NCBI GenBank assembly: GCA_032622095.1
Contig: CP136063.1
Span: forward strand, 32,864,987-32,928,986
DNA length: 64,000 bases
Reading direction: 5' to 3'
From: Siphonodentalium dalli
Taxonomy: Eukaryota; Mollusca; Scaphopoda; Gadilida; Siphonodentaliidae
The notes below the pieces were generated by a model, which had not been told where the DNA came from, did not search any database, and saw only the letters and a program-made list of their open reading frames with translations. This document shows positions 1 to 9,480 of this stretch, piece by piece. The position numbers were made by a program, and so were the translations under genes. Every line of letters begins with the position of its first letter. Within the stretch, counting starts at the first letter, position 1.

Positions 1-1579
1 TGTATCCCCTTTGAGAGATAGTTGCTTTGTCGTTCATGTATCCCCTTTGAGAGATAGTTGCTTTGTCGTTCATGTATCCCCTTTGAGAGATAGTTGCTTT
101 GTCGTTCATGTATCCCCTTTGAGAGATAGTTGCTTTGTCGTTCATGTATCCCCTTTGAGAGATAGTTGCTTTGTCGTTCATGTATCCCCCTTGAGAGATA
201 GTTGCTTTGTCGATCATGTATCCCCTTTGAGAGATAGTTGCTTTGTCGTTCATGTATCCCCCTTGAGAGATAGTTGCTTTGTCGATCATGTATCCGCTTT
301 GAGAGATATTTGCCTTGGCGTGCATGTATCCCATTTGAGAGATAGTTGCTTTGTCGTTCATGTATCCCCTTTGAGAGATAGTTGCCTTGTCGTTCATGTA
401 TCCCCTTTGAGAGATATTTGCTTTGTCGTTCATGTATCCCCTTTGAGAGATAGTTGCTTTGTCGTTCATGTATCCCCTTTGATAGATATTTGCCTTGGCG
501 TGCATGTATCCCATTTGAGAGATAGTTGCTTTGTCGTTCATGTATCCCCTTTGAGAGATAGTTGCCTTGTCGTTCATGTATCACCTTTGAGAGATAGTTG
601 CCTTGTCGTTCATGTATCCCCTTTGAGAGATAGTTGCTTTGTCGTTCATGTATCCCCTTTGAGAGATAGTTGCCTTGTCGTTCATGTATCCCCTTTGAGA
701 GATAGTTGCTTTGTCGTTCATGTATCCCCTTTGAGAGATAGTTGCTTTGTCGTTCATGTATCCCCTTTGAGGGATAGTTGCTTTGTCGTTCATGTATCCC
801 CTTTGAGAGATAGTTGCTTTGTCGATCATGTATCCGCTTTGAGAGATATTTGCCTTGGCGTGCATGTATCCCATTTGAGAGATAGTTGCTTTGTCGTTCA
901 TGTATCCCCTTTGAGAGATAGTTGCCTTGTCGTTCATGTATCCCCTTTGAGAGATAGTTGCTTTGTCGTTCATGTATCCCCTTTGAGAGATAGTTGCTTT
1001 GTCGATCATGTATCCGCTTTGAGAGATATTTGCCTTGGCGTGCATGTATCCCCTTTGAGAGATATTTGCCTTGGCGTGCATGTATCCCATTTGAGAGATA
1101 GTTGCCTTGCCGTTCATGTATCCCCTTTGAGAGACAGTTGCCTTGTCGTTCATGTATCACCTTTGAGAGATAGTTGCCTTGTCGTTTATGTATCCCCTTT
1201 GAGTGATAGTTGCCTTGTCGTTCATGTATCCCCTTTGAGAGATAGTTGCCTTGTCGTTCATGTATCCCCTTTGAGAGATAGTTGCTTTGTCGTTCATGTA
1301 TCCCCTTTGAGAGATAGTTGCTTTGTCGATCATGTATCCGCTTTGAGAGATATTTGCCTTGGCGTGCATGTATCCCCTTTGAGAGATATTTGCCTTGGCG
1401 TGCATGTATCCCATTTGAGAGATAGTTGCCTTGCCGTTCATGTATCCCCTTTGAGAGACAGTTGCCTTGTCGTTCATGTATCACCTTTGAGAGATAGTTG
1501 CCTTGTCGTTTATGTATCCCCTTTGAGTGATAGTTGCCTTGTCGTTCATGTATCCCCTTTGAGAGATAGTTGCCTTGTC
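1..1579. repeat. 36-bp minisatellite array (left edge open)
   Basis: Roughly 44 head-to-tail copies of a 36-bp unit (core catgtatcccctttgagaga, then tagttgctttgtcgtt) run from the first base to about 1579, so the array continues outside the window. Two main unit types alternate: a common one with ttgctttgtcgtt and a variant with atttgccttggcgtgc. A nine-unit block of 324 bp is repeated near-exactly (about 830-1153 and 1154-1477), so higher-order amplification has occurred. Because 36 is divisible by three and the unit lacks stops in some frames, long open frames exist on both strands (11-1588 plus; 581-1153 and 1157-1477 minus). I treat these as by-products of the repeat, not genes. Confidence 0.97.
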
Positions 1580-1844
1580 AGCAAATAATGACGTTCTTGC
1601 ACGTTTCGGAGATGAATGATCTACATGCGCGCGGAAACACCCGTCTGATATGTGGTCTATATAATCGACGTCAACTCTCGTTAGAGGTTGATGCAGGTTC
1701 GGTGGCCAGTGAGAAGTATTAATGTCCGCAATTGCTTTGATGGTTCATGTATCCAATTTCACGGATATTTGCCTAGTCGGCAAACAGTGGTGTTCTGGCA
1801 TTATTTAGAGAGAAATGATCTACGCGCGCGCAGAAATACTGGAC
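1547..1844. repeat. 199-bp duplication of the minisatellite edge
   Basis: The last 36-bp unit plus about 65 bp of flank (about 1547-1645) recurs in degenerate form at about 1746-1844, at a constant offset of 199 bp. Shared landmarks are catgtatcc (1547 and 1746), gcaaa after the unit, and the gatctac..gcgcgcg stretch (around 1621 and 1820). The second copy holds a single diverged 36-bp unit, which suggests the minisatellite expanded from one unit of an older, larger repeat. Confidence 0.8.
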
Positions 1845-2088
1845 TGGTTTGTGCGTATCGACGACACAAATTGATCGCTAGAAATCACGTGGTGGTCGCT
1901 GATTTAGCAAACGCGAACAAATGTAGTAAGCACACAAATGTTTTGTTATCTATACGTTGTTTGTTAGGTATCAGGGAATATTGTATCTAGTATGTTTGTG
2001 TGTTGGGTGAATTGGTTGAATGGGCATGTAGAACATAGATAAATAACAATGCAGTGTAGACGCTCGCTATATAATCAGTGATAATACG

Positions 2089-2214
2089 CGCGATAGTCGA
2101 ACCACATACAGAGAAGATTGCCCTCGCTCGGGTATAGCTATCCGGTATACCCGCGATAGTCGAACCATATATATAAAGAAAATTGCCTTCGCTTATTGGG
2201 TACAGCTGTCGGTT
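2089..2214. repeat. 63-bp tandem duplication
   Basis: Two diverged copies with a 63-bp period (starting 2089 and 2152) share cgcgatagtcgaacca, then an attgcc.tcgct stretch. It is non-coding on inspection. Confidence 0.75.
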
Positions 2215-2258
2215 ATTTTGACTTTCTTGTATTGATACATGTAAATATGCAGGTGAGT

Positions 2259-2470
2259 GTATACTTCCTAGTTTATATATTGTAAAGTATATTTCTGCAG
2301 TATACAACGTTGTTAATCGAATCTGAACAGAGATATAATTATACCGATGCAGTGCTGTTAAGATATATACTTCCTAGTTTGTATATTGTAAAGTATATTT
2401 CTTCAGTATACTGTCAAATCTGAACAGAAGCCTATACCGACACAGTGTTATTAAGAAGCTCGCTACATAA
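2259..2470. repeat. 106-bp tandem duplication
   Basis: Two adjacent copies with a 106-bp period. atacttcctagttt begins at 2261 and at 2367, followed in both by tatattgtaaagtatatttc, a gtatac block, aatctgaacag and a dinucleotide-variable tail with taccga..cagtg. No coding signal was seen. Confidence 0.85.
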
Positions 2471-4084
2471 TACAAATGCACCACGAACTTTGAAGTATCT
2501 CATTTGTGACAGTTTAACAGTAAGCTTCATGGAATTAGTAAAAAGGGATGTCGTACATTACAAGTGGAGTAGATTAGTAACAAAATTGTTCACTTTGTGA
2601 CTAAACATGACATTTTTCACATATGTACATATTCACATACGAATTGATATTAAATGTGGAGCCACGCTGAAATTTCACGTTAGCACCTCTTTTAAGGGGT
2701 TTCCGAACGTATAGAGCGTTTTGCGGTTATATAATATATCAATGTCGCAAATAATCTTACCATGGAATATGGGATTTAAAATCAGGCATATACAGTATGA
2801 CTCTGCAAGATATATTGACACATTTTTAGGGCAAAATTGGATCTCCCCGTCCAAGATGGCTGTCAAAACGGCAGCCGAAAGTGGAAAATTTTACGTTTTG
2901 TGTATTAATATCTTCTAGATCAGTTTCTGCTGTATGAAGCTGGTTAGGAAATGTGACTTTATTTTCTATTGTTCATGTTAACTGATAATTGGAGCAATGA
3001 AATGGGCCATTCGTGGGATCCCTGTCCTTCCAATCCCTCAATAATTCGACTTGACTGAAAACAGTGTGACATTTTACCAAAAATCACCATTGGGGTTCTA
3101 GTCATGTGTCAACAAGAAATGAGCACAACTGTTCAAAGTAAGTGAGACATACCATTACTCGTGAGTATTTCAACTCAATGGAACCAAAATTGTCACTTTC
3201 AGCTAAAAATAGCTGTCAAAATGGCGGCCAAGATATGGAAAATGGTAAATTCAATTGCTTAAAAGTTATGGTGGTTATATACAATTGGCTATTCTGTTGT
3301 ATATATATTGTATACTAACATTTATGATGCATCTTGGTTAAGAGTTAAATTATTGGAATTTTCTGTCAAAATCGGAAAAAATGTTCAGGTATTTCAAGTA
3401 AAATGAAACTATCTTTGGCGTTTATTGAGTTTGATCCATTTTAAATGCATCACACTGTGGTGTTTAAAACAAATACTCAAGATGGCTTGCAAAATGTCTA
3501 CACAATTTGTATTCTCTGCTATTGTGCAACGGTAGCAAATTGTGATACACTTGGTTATTAAACATGTTACTTGATCAACTAAATGTTATATATTGGTAGT
3601 CACAGTAACGTATGCGGCACGCCAATTTCTTATGGGATTCTGGCCATTGTTTTAACGGAAATGAGCAAAACTCTGAAACTGAACTGAGAGGGGCATACGT
3701 ATGTGCCTACTCTGGCCCAATAACATGCCTAAGTATTCTAGGTAAGTGAGTGTCAGACCACGTAAGACGTCTATCGGGATAGGCTACCCCACATCTAGCA
3801 CACAAGAAGGACGGAGAAAAAGCCAGAGTAATGCACTGGCAGGTGGGTCAGAAGGCTCTTCAGAAAGTCCAATAAGGAGATTAGTGAAAATCTGCTCAAT
3901 AACATCATATTTTGGGCCATTGGCATCAAGACTGATTGACTAATGTCAAGAAAACCGTTTCCTCCATTGCGCATGTAACAGGCCACCAAGATGGAGAACT
4001 CTCTGACATTACCTCCCAATCGATTAACATTAATTTAGTTAATGTGTGATAGCCACCCAAAAGTAAACCTGCACAACTCACTAA
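2471..4084. other. Intergenic DNA with weak degenerate repeats
   Basis: No gene was recognised. A motif resembling aagatggctgtcaaaa.ggc recurs loosely at about 2855, 3205 and 3478, each time followed by an AT-rich stretch, which suggests an old degenerate repeat. An open frame on the minus strand at 3795-4019 (74 codons) has no family I recognise and no convincing splice or start context. Confidence 0.5.
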
Positions 4085-4960
4085 TGACCATGCAATCATT
4101 ATATATAGTCATAGACAACACACTCATGACAATGTAGCCACTCACCCTTGACCATACAACTACATTTCGGTTTACACACACCCCGCGCATGACTATACAG
4201 CCATGCGTCACCACGCAGGTTCACTGGGTATACTACTACACTTCATCCATGACCATATATATATTCACCACATTCATGATCATACAATCACTTCTTGTAT
4301 ACCTATTCGCCTCGCCAGTGGCCATACACTCACCCCATATATATGCATTTGCCACATACATGGCCATATACACTGCACCAGTAATCATATAGTCACTCAG
4401 AGTATACATATCCACCTCACCAATGGCCATGCAACCCTTGTATAGATATTAATGCCCCGCACACATGGATATTCATGCACGCCAGGCTTGAATATACTTC
4501 TCCCTCAAGACAATTCAGCCCCTCGCCGTGTACACATACACCACATTCGTGATCAAACAGTTACTCCTTGTTTACCAATTCACCTCACCATTGGCCATAC
4601 GATCACTCCCTGTATACATATTGGCCACACACGTGGCAATATAACCACTAAGAATATACACTGTACACACACACATATATATACAGTCACTACACGTATA
4701 CATCGACACCTCATCATTGGCAGCCCTTTGAAATCTAGTAATGCAGCACATAGCACCTCATCATGACCATAGAGTCACTCCAGGTATACACATACAACTC
4801 GCCAATGGATATACCAATACCCCGCAGGACCACTTGTTCATTCTATATGTGAGCAATTTGAGACATGGCCGTTACAATGGTGCATATTGTGTTAACCGCG
4901 AAATAGTTCTCACTAAATGTGCCCCCAACGACCATATCGCCGTATCGTATCCCCACTAGC
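4085..4960. repeat. Degenerate ~42-bp minisatellite
   Basis: A loose pattern (ggccatac, then a cactc-like element, then tatacatat and a cacctcaccaat-like element) recurs at 41-45-bp spacing. Anchors lie near 4277, 4320, 4362, 4382, 4423, 4551, 4593, 4634, 4679 and 4764. Copies are strongly diverged. Several overlapping open frames of 60-100 codons on both strands come from this low-complexity pattern and are not supported as genes. Confidence 0.65.
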
Positions 4961-5235
4961 AAACACACCCACTACATTAATTTTTATATTTATATTGTTT
5001 TGATAATTTATTCCCATAAAAAGCTCAGTGTATTGTTATCTATTTGTTTACAAAATCCGCTTTAGTGATTAGGTTAAATTAGGTCAACAATTTGTGACGT
5101 CGTGTTGCCGTACGGTCTGTGATATTTTGGGTATGAAGGGGGTGACAAAATAAGCCGTTGATCAATCACCTAACATGATTTAGTGTAGCACATACGGACT
5201 ATGCAAATATGTATGCATAACATCCTATCCGTCTT

Positions 5236-6071
5236 TAAACACTTCCTCGGGGGTCTATCCTAGGTCCTCTCCTATTCTTGCGCTACACTCCACCCCTGTG
5301 ACGCATCATGGACAGACATTCCGTGAAATATCATGTCTATGCGGATGATAGTCAGATTTATGTAGAATTTTCGAGGAAGGATCCGGACGGATATCGGAAC
5401 GCTTGTCAACAACTCGAAAACTGTTTCCTCGATATAAGGGAATGGATGCGCCTCACCGGACTTAAGTTTAATGACGACAATCGGAGTTTTTGGTTCTGGC
5501 GTCCAAACATTCTCTGCAGCAACTTCGAGACTCAAGAGGAGGTGGACCTTTCAGAATCAATCTTGGCGAGAGTGAAATACCATCAACCGCTTCTGTCAGA
5601 AATATTGGCACCTTTTTTGACGACACAATGTATATGGAGACAATGGTTTCTAACACCGTAAAGATGTCTTATTTTCATCTGCGATGTCTTACATACTCTC
5701 GTCGTGATATGGCTTTGTTGCTAAAACGGCGTTAAACCCCAACCAATCAACAAATCAAGCGATGTCTTAAAAGAGTGCGTTGTCGTTTATCGGAAAGTGC
5801 AATGGAGCATGCTGTTTTCAGTCTTGTGGTTTCCCGCATTGACCATCTCAACTCACTATTAACCAACATCAAGCAAGACCATGTTTACACATTGAATATG
5901 GTGTTACATAACTGTGCACGACTAATCAAGAATGTCTCACTATATTCCCACCTAACACCAGTGATTAAAGATTTGAATATGATGACATTTGAATATCGTC
6001 GACAATACAAATGTGCTATGGTTGTATACAAGTCGTTAAATCATAATATGATCACACGCAAGCGTAATTAA
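5236..6071 (+). pseudogene. CR1/L2-like LINE reverse transcriptase fragment
   Basis: This is a decayed, 5'-truncated copy of the C-terminal half of a non-LTR retrotransposon ORF2, which in life copies element RNA into DNA at a nicked target. From 5242 the frame reads the palm block GSILGPLLF, then a premature stop (tga at about 5299), then the catalytic box YADDSQIY (the YADD codons are 5338-5349). The region after YADD shifts frame near 5490. The last part (5775-6071) reads SRIDHLNSLL, NCARLIK and YKSLNH, a pattern typical of the CR1/L2 thumb and C-terminal region. It is interrupted at 5692-5758 by a SINE tail, and the reading frame closes up across that insertion. No polyadenylated 3' end is obvious. 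It is clearly non-functional. Confidence 0.88.
5692..5758 (+). mobile_element. 5'-truncated SINE tail inside the LINE fragment
   Basis: A 67-bp insertion is bounded by an 11-bp direct duplication, gcgatgtctta, at 5681-5691 and 5759-5769. The insert contains aaaacggcgttaaacccc and ends in aaccaatcaacaaatcaa, a tail type I associate with tRNA-derived SINEs in molluscs. Removing the insert and one duplication restores a continuous reverse transcriptase frame (..FHLRCL followed by KRVRCRL..), which independently supports a clean insertion. The family label comes from memory; the insertion structure is seen directly. Confidence 0.85.
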
Positions 6072-6671
6072 CGAACCAAAGCTAAAACATTTCCAAGTAA
6101 CGATGGTTTTGTTGTTTATTTTGAGGAATAATACCGCGTCAGATGAATTCAGCCCAAATATGTTAACAGTTGTCGTGTCAAACATTCGCAGTAGGTTAGC
6201 GTTATTTAGTATTTGTGGATGTCCTTTAACATTGGGAAAATAGACTACTGTGCTTGAACGAGCATGTGAATTTGTCGTTTTTAATGTATAGCAACTTGAT
6301 AATCAATAACAGAGGCATTCTCTGTCAAATAAGGTCGCTCTATTTACGATATTTGGGGAACTTTGTAAATTAAATTACGCGTAAATCAGTGTAAACATAT
6401 ACCTGCTGCAAATAGAGAAGGTGTCGGAATCGGCGTACTCGCCCCAGGGCTAACTCGCCCCAATCGACGTGTGCCAACTCGGAATAAAAGGCCAGCTCGG
6501 AATAAAAGATGTCCGTTTGGTCCGTGTTCTCAATGAATATTATTGAAATTTGGTGTATATGTCCGGGCTGGGACATGGAATACAACAACGTTTGAATTGT
6601 TTTTAAATTTACAAATTTGTTGATTGTATTCATTTTTTTTCCGTTCTGAAACACACTATAAAGTGTATATA
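6072..6671. other. Intergenic, nothing recognised
   Basis: AT-rich sequence with no convincing gene. There is a short direct duplication at about 6475-6510 (two copies of ctcggaataaaag, 18 bp apart) and two actcgcccca motifs just upstream. An open frame on the minus strand (6370-6687) has no recognisable domain. Confidence 0.5.
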
Positions 6672-6975
6672 ATATAATAACGAACACGAGACATACATAA
6701 TTTATAAACTGTTAACAAAATATATCAAATTCAATACATGACAAAGATGACTCAGTGGAGTTTATAAAGTGAACATAAAAACATTGAGGTAAGAATCTTT
6801 TTAAGGAATGCAACTTTATTTAATGATAATAAACACATAAATTAAAATAACAAACATGAGACATACATGATTTATAAACAGTTAACAAAAGATATTAAAC
6901 TCAATACATGACAAAGATGACTCAATGAAGTTTATAAAGTGAACATAAAAATATTAAGGTAAGAATCTTTTTAAG
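6672..6975. repeat. Two ~130-bp direct copies, 170-bp period
   Basis: About 6672-6805 and 6842-6975 are direct copies at a constant 170-bp offset. Both contain gagacatacat, gttaacaaaa, caatacatgacaaagatgac, tttataaagtgaacataaaa and aagaatctttttaag. About 36 bp between them is not shared. No coding content was seen. Confidence 0.9.
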
Positions 6976-6989
6976 CATTACTAAACCGT

Positions 6990-7620
6990 TTAGCACAGTC
7001 CACTTCACTCATCCGATCATCACCAAACTTCATATTTATCTTGATATTGATCTATCAGATGAGAGCTATCAAATATTTTTTTAATTTCATAGGAAAAAAT
7101 GGTCGACAGCGGCCATATTGCAATTACGTTATATGTTATCGCGTTATGTCGATATCTAGTATTACTTAGAAATTTCACCTTTCCAGATTCATAATTGCTC
7201 CATTGACTGTAACAGATGAAATTATTCCACTCTTCGGATAGAGTGTCACTGAAACTTTATTTTGTCAGACTGTCTGTATAATCACTGATTATATATGGCA
7301 ATAATCTGTAATAAGATGTAGCACTATTTTATTTTATATTTACACGCAGTGCTGTTTTTATACAACAATTCTAATCCCCCTACATCACCATGTGATCGAC
7401 CATACATCGTACAGACATATCCCTCATCTGATAGTCATCAAACTTCATATTGATCTTCGGGGTGACAACTAGATGGGAGCTATCAAATGCTTTGAATTTT
7501 TTTGGAAAACATTGTCGCCAGCAGTCATCTTCTATTTTGGTTTTTATATACATGTATATCTCTTCATGCGGATAGCCAGTATTACGTAGGTACTTCAACT
7601 TTCCGCATTCCTGTCATCAT
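6990..7620. repeat. Diverged intergenic module, two copies
   Basis: Segments around 7010-7205 and 7415-7615 share an ordered series of blocks: catc.gat.atcacaaacttcatatt-like, gagctatcaaat, a t-rich run, gaaaa.attgtcg-like, agcggccat/agcagtcat, and a tagtattac.ta.....ttcaactttcc-like end. They look like two old copies of one dispersed repeat about 400 bp apart. A minus-strand open frame at 7380-7598 falls inside one copy and is not supported as a gene. Confidence 0.6.
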
Positions 7621-7785
7621 TTGAAATATAAAAATTTACCTGATACATGCACCCTTCAAAATTTGTTTCGTCGTATCTATTTGAATGACCCGCATGGTAA
7701 TATTGATACAGATATATTTGTCAAACATTTCTTTGTACAATATACAGGTATTTAGTTTGTAACTAAATCTAGAAATATATAATAG

Positions 7786-8284
7786 TAGCTGGTGGACCCG
7801 ACGTCGTCCGGGATGTTCCCCTCTGATTTTCGGAGAATTGCGCGATTTAACCTTGAATTGACCATTTTAAAGGTGAACGTCATGTCGGGTCACGATTTGA
7901 CCCGTCCAAAACACTCCCCGGACAAAAGTCACGACAAAAGTACCCGTTGAAATCCGCCCGGCTTTACCCTATTTGACCTTGAATTGACAATTTTGAATGT
8001 CAAGATCAGGTCAGGGTCATGATTTGACCCACCCGAAACACTCCTGGGACAAAAGTAACAGTAGGTATTAAATTTCGTTGAAATACTTCCGTTTTACCAG
8101 ATTTGACCTTGAATTGATCTTTTTGAATGTCAAATTCAGGTCGGGATCAAGATTTGACCCGTCCAAAATACTCCCTGGAAATAATTTCCCCTAGGTATCA
8201 AATTTCGTCAAATCTGTCCGGCAGTTTTCCCGGCCATAGCTAACAGACAAACAGACAGACAAATGTCCAAAATATATATTAAAC
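7786..8284 (+). mobile_element. Dispersed repeat copy A with internal ~130-bp triplication
   Basis: This begins with tagctggtggacccgacg and ends in an acagacaaacagacagaca microsatellite followed by tccaaaatatata. Inside are three imperfect ~130-bp units. Each carries ttgaccttgaattga (or ttaaccttgaattga), a gtcgggtcacgatttgaccc-like block, and a ctcc..ggacaaaagt-like block, and ends with an aaatttcgttgaaat-like block. The layout resembles 3' ends of RTE or Penelope-like retroelements, but I cannot assign a class. No protein was seen. Confidence 0.65.
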
Positions 8285-8669
8285 TAGCTGATGTACTCGA
8301 CTTCGTTCGGGCTATTTAGGGATTTTTTTGTGATCGCCTCCATCTGGACAGTACCCAGTATATACAGCGTCTGGCCAAACTATTGTTCAATTGGTCCAGA
8401 AACATGCCTACATCAACACGTTCGAGAACATGGTCCCACGTGAAATTGGACCCGTCCATATTGCTCCCGGGATCGAAGTAGTCCTACACACAATTTTTTA
8501 GTCGGATCGGTCAAGGTCCAGAAACATGCCTATGAGCGAGGTCAAGTTGACACGTTAAATACCAAATCCGAGTCGGATCTGTCGAGCAGTGTTAGAGTCT
8601 ATAACACATACAGACATGCATTCATGCATACACACATACATACAGACAGGTGTTCCAAAATGTATAATC
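8285..8669 (+). mobile_element. Dispersed repeat copy B, head-to-tail with copy A
   Basis: This starts with tagctgatgtactcgacttc, matching the first ~25 bases of copy A, and ends like it in a cata/caga microsatellite and ttccaaaatgtataat. It has two ggtccagaaacatgcctat-like blocks and a ggacccgtccat block. The A/B boundary and both outer ends share an AT-rich tail plus tagct, as expected for tandem copies of one family. Confidence 0.6.
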
Positions 8670-9480
8670 GATAGCTACAACAATTCTATGGTAAATAGTT
8701 CACGGCCGACCTGATGTATGCATCTTAGTTTTCTTGTATTATATATGCTGGATGGAATAATTAATCTACTACACTTAATTGTGTCGATGACAGCGGGATT
8801 TAAAACCACAAGCACAACGTCCTCTTGTGAATAGATCACACTATTTATAGTTATCGCTCCTGCATCGGTTTGCAGTTTTACATCTAATGATGGAGTTACT
8901 GCTCTTTCATAACGAAAATTTGCAACTTTATTGAAACGATTTTGTATAGATTACACAATCAAGAGTTATCGCTCGTCCATTAGACAGTTTTCGTTGGGTG
9001 ACATCATTCTGAATAGCTCATACAATCTAGAGTTTTCGCTGTCTCTCTCATGTTAACTGAATCTATAAGATGGGGCCAGCCGAACCATCAAACGGCTTTC
9101 CGCATGTGAAATTAAATAAAAATAAAATTCGAATTAAAGAATAACGCACGACTCTTTGATCCCGATATCGAATATTACCTCGTAAATAAATAATAACCCA
9201 TTTACTGAAAATTCGCCCCATAACTCAGTCACGACAACCATCTTGCCATTACTCATGTATACATGCATATACTTTATTGTTGTTTATGTTTCATTTCATT
9301 TTCTTTATAATGTTCCTTGTGAGAGTAAAACTTTACCAACGTACGAGCAATACAACACTGCATTTACGTGTCACATGTCGAGTCAGATATATGTAGCTTC
9401 AAACTTGGGTAGAGTCTACAAAATGTATTCAGACCTATTCATTTCCACCCATTCTTGCTTTCATTGCGTGTATTTATATT
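8670..9480. other. AT-rich DNA upstream of the LINE ORF
   Basis: A short pattern (tagatcacac..ttatagttatcgct and variants) appears three times, at about 8832, 8950 and 9014, suggesting a degenerate tandem repeat. The 9060-9480 part may hold the 5' untranslated region of the downstream LINE, but no element start can be fixed. An 87-codon open frame (9243-9506) shows no zinc knuckle, coiled coil or other ORF1 feature, so I do not call it. Confidence 0.45.

Noticed and set aside
11-1588. 525-codon open frame encoding a 12-residue repeat protein
   Set aside because: It is exactly co-extensive with a 36-bp minisatellite, is also open on the opposite strand, and shows no signal peptide or other start-side feature. 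Best explained by the repeat length being a multiple of three.
3795-4019. Possible 74-codon minus-strand gene
   Set aside because: No recognised domain, no splice evidence, and competing open frames on the other strand.
4189-4959. Overlapping 60-100-codon frames on both strands
   Set aside because: They lie in a degenerate ~42-bp minisatellite whose period favours open frames.
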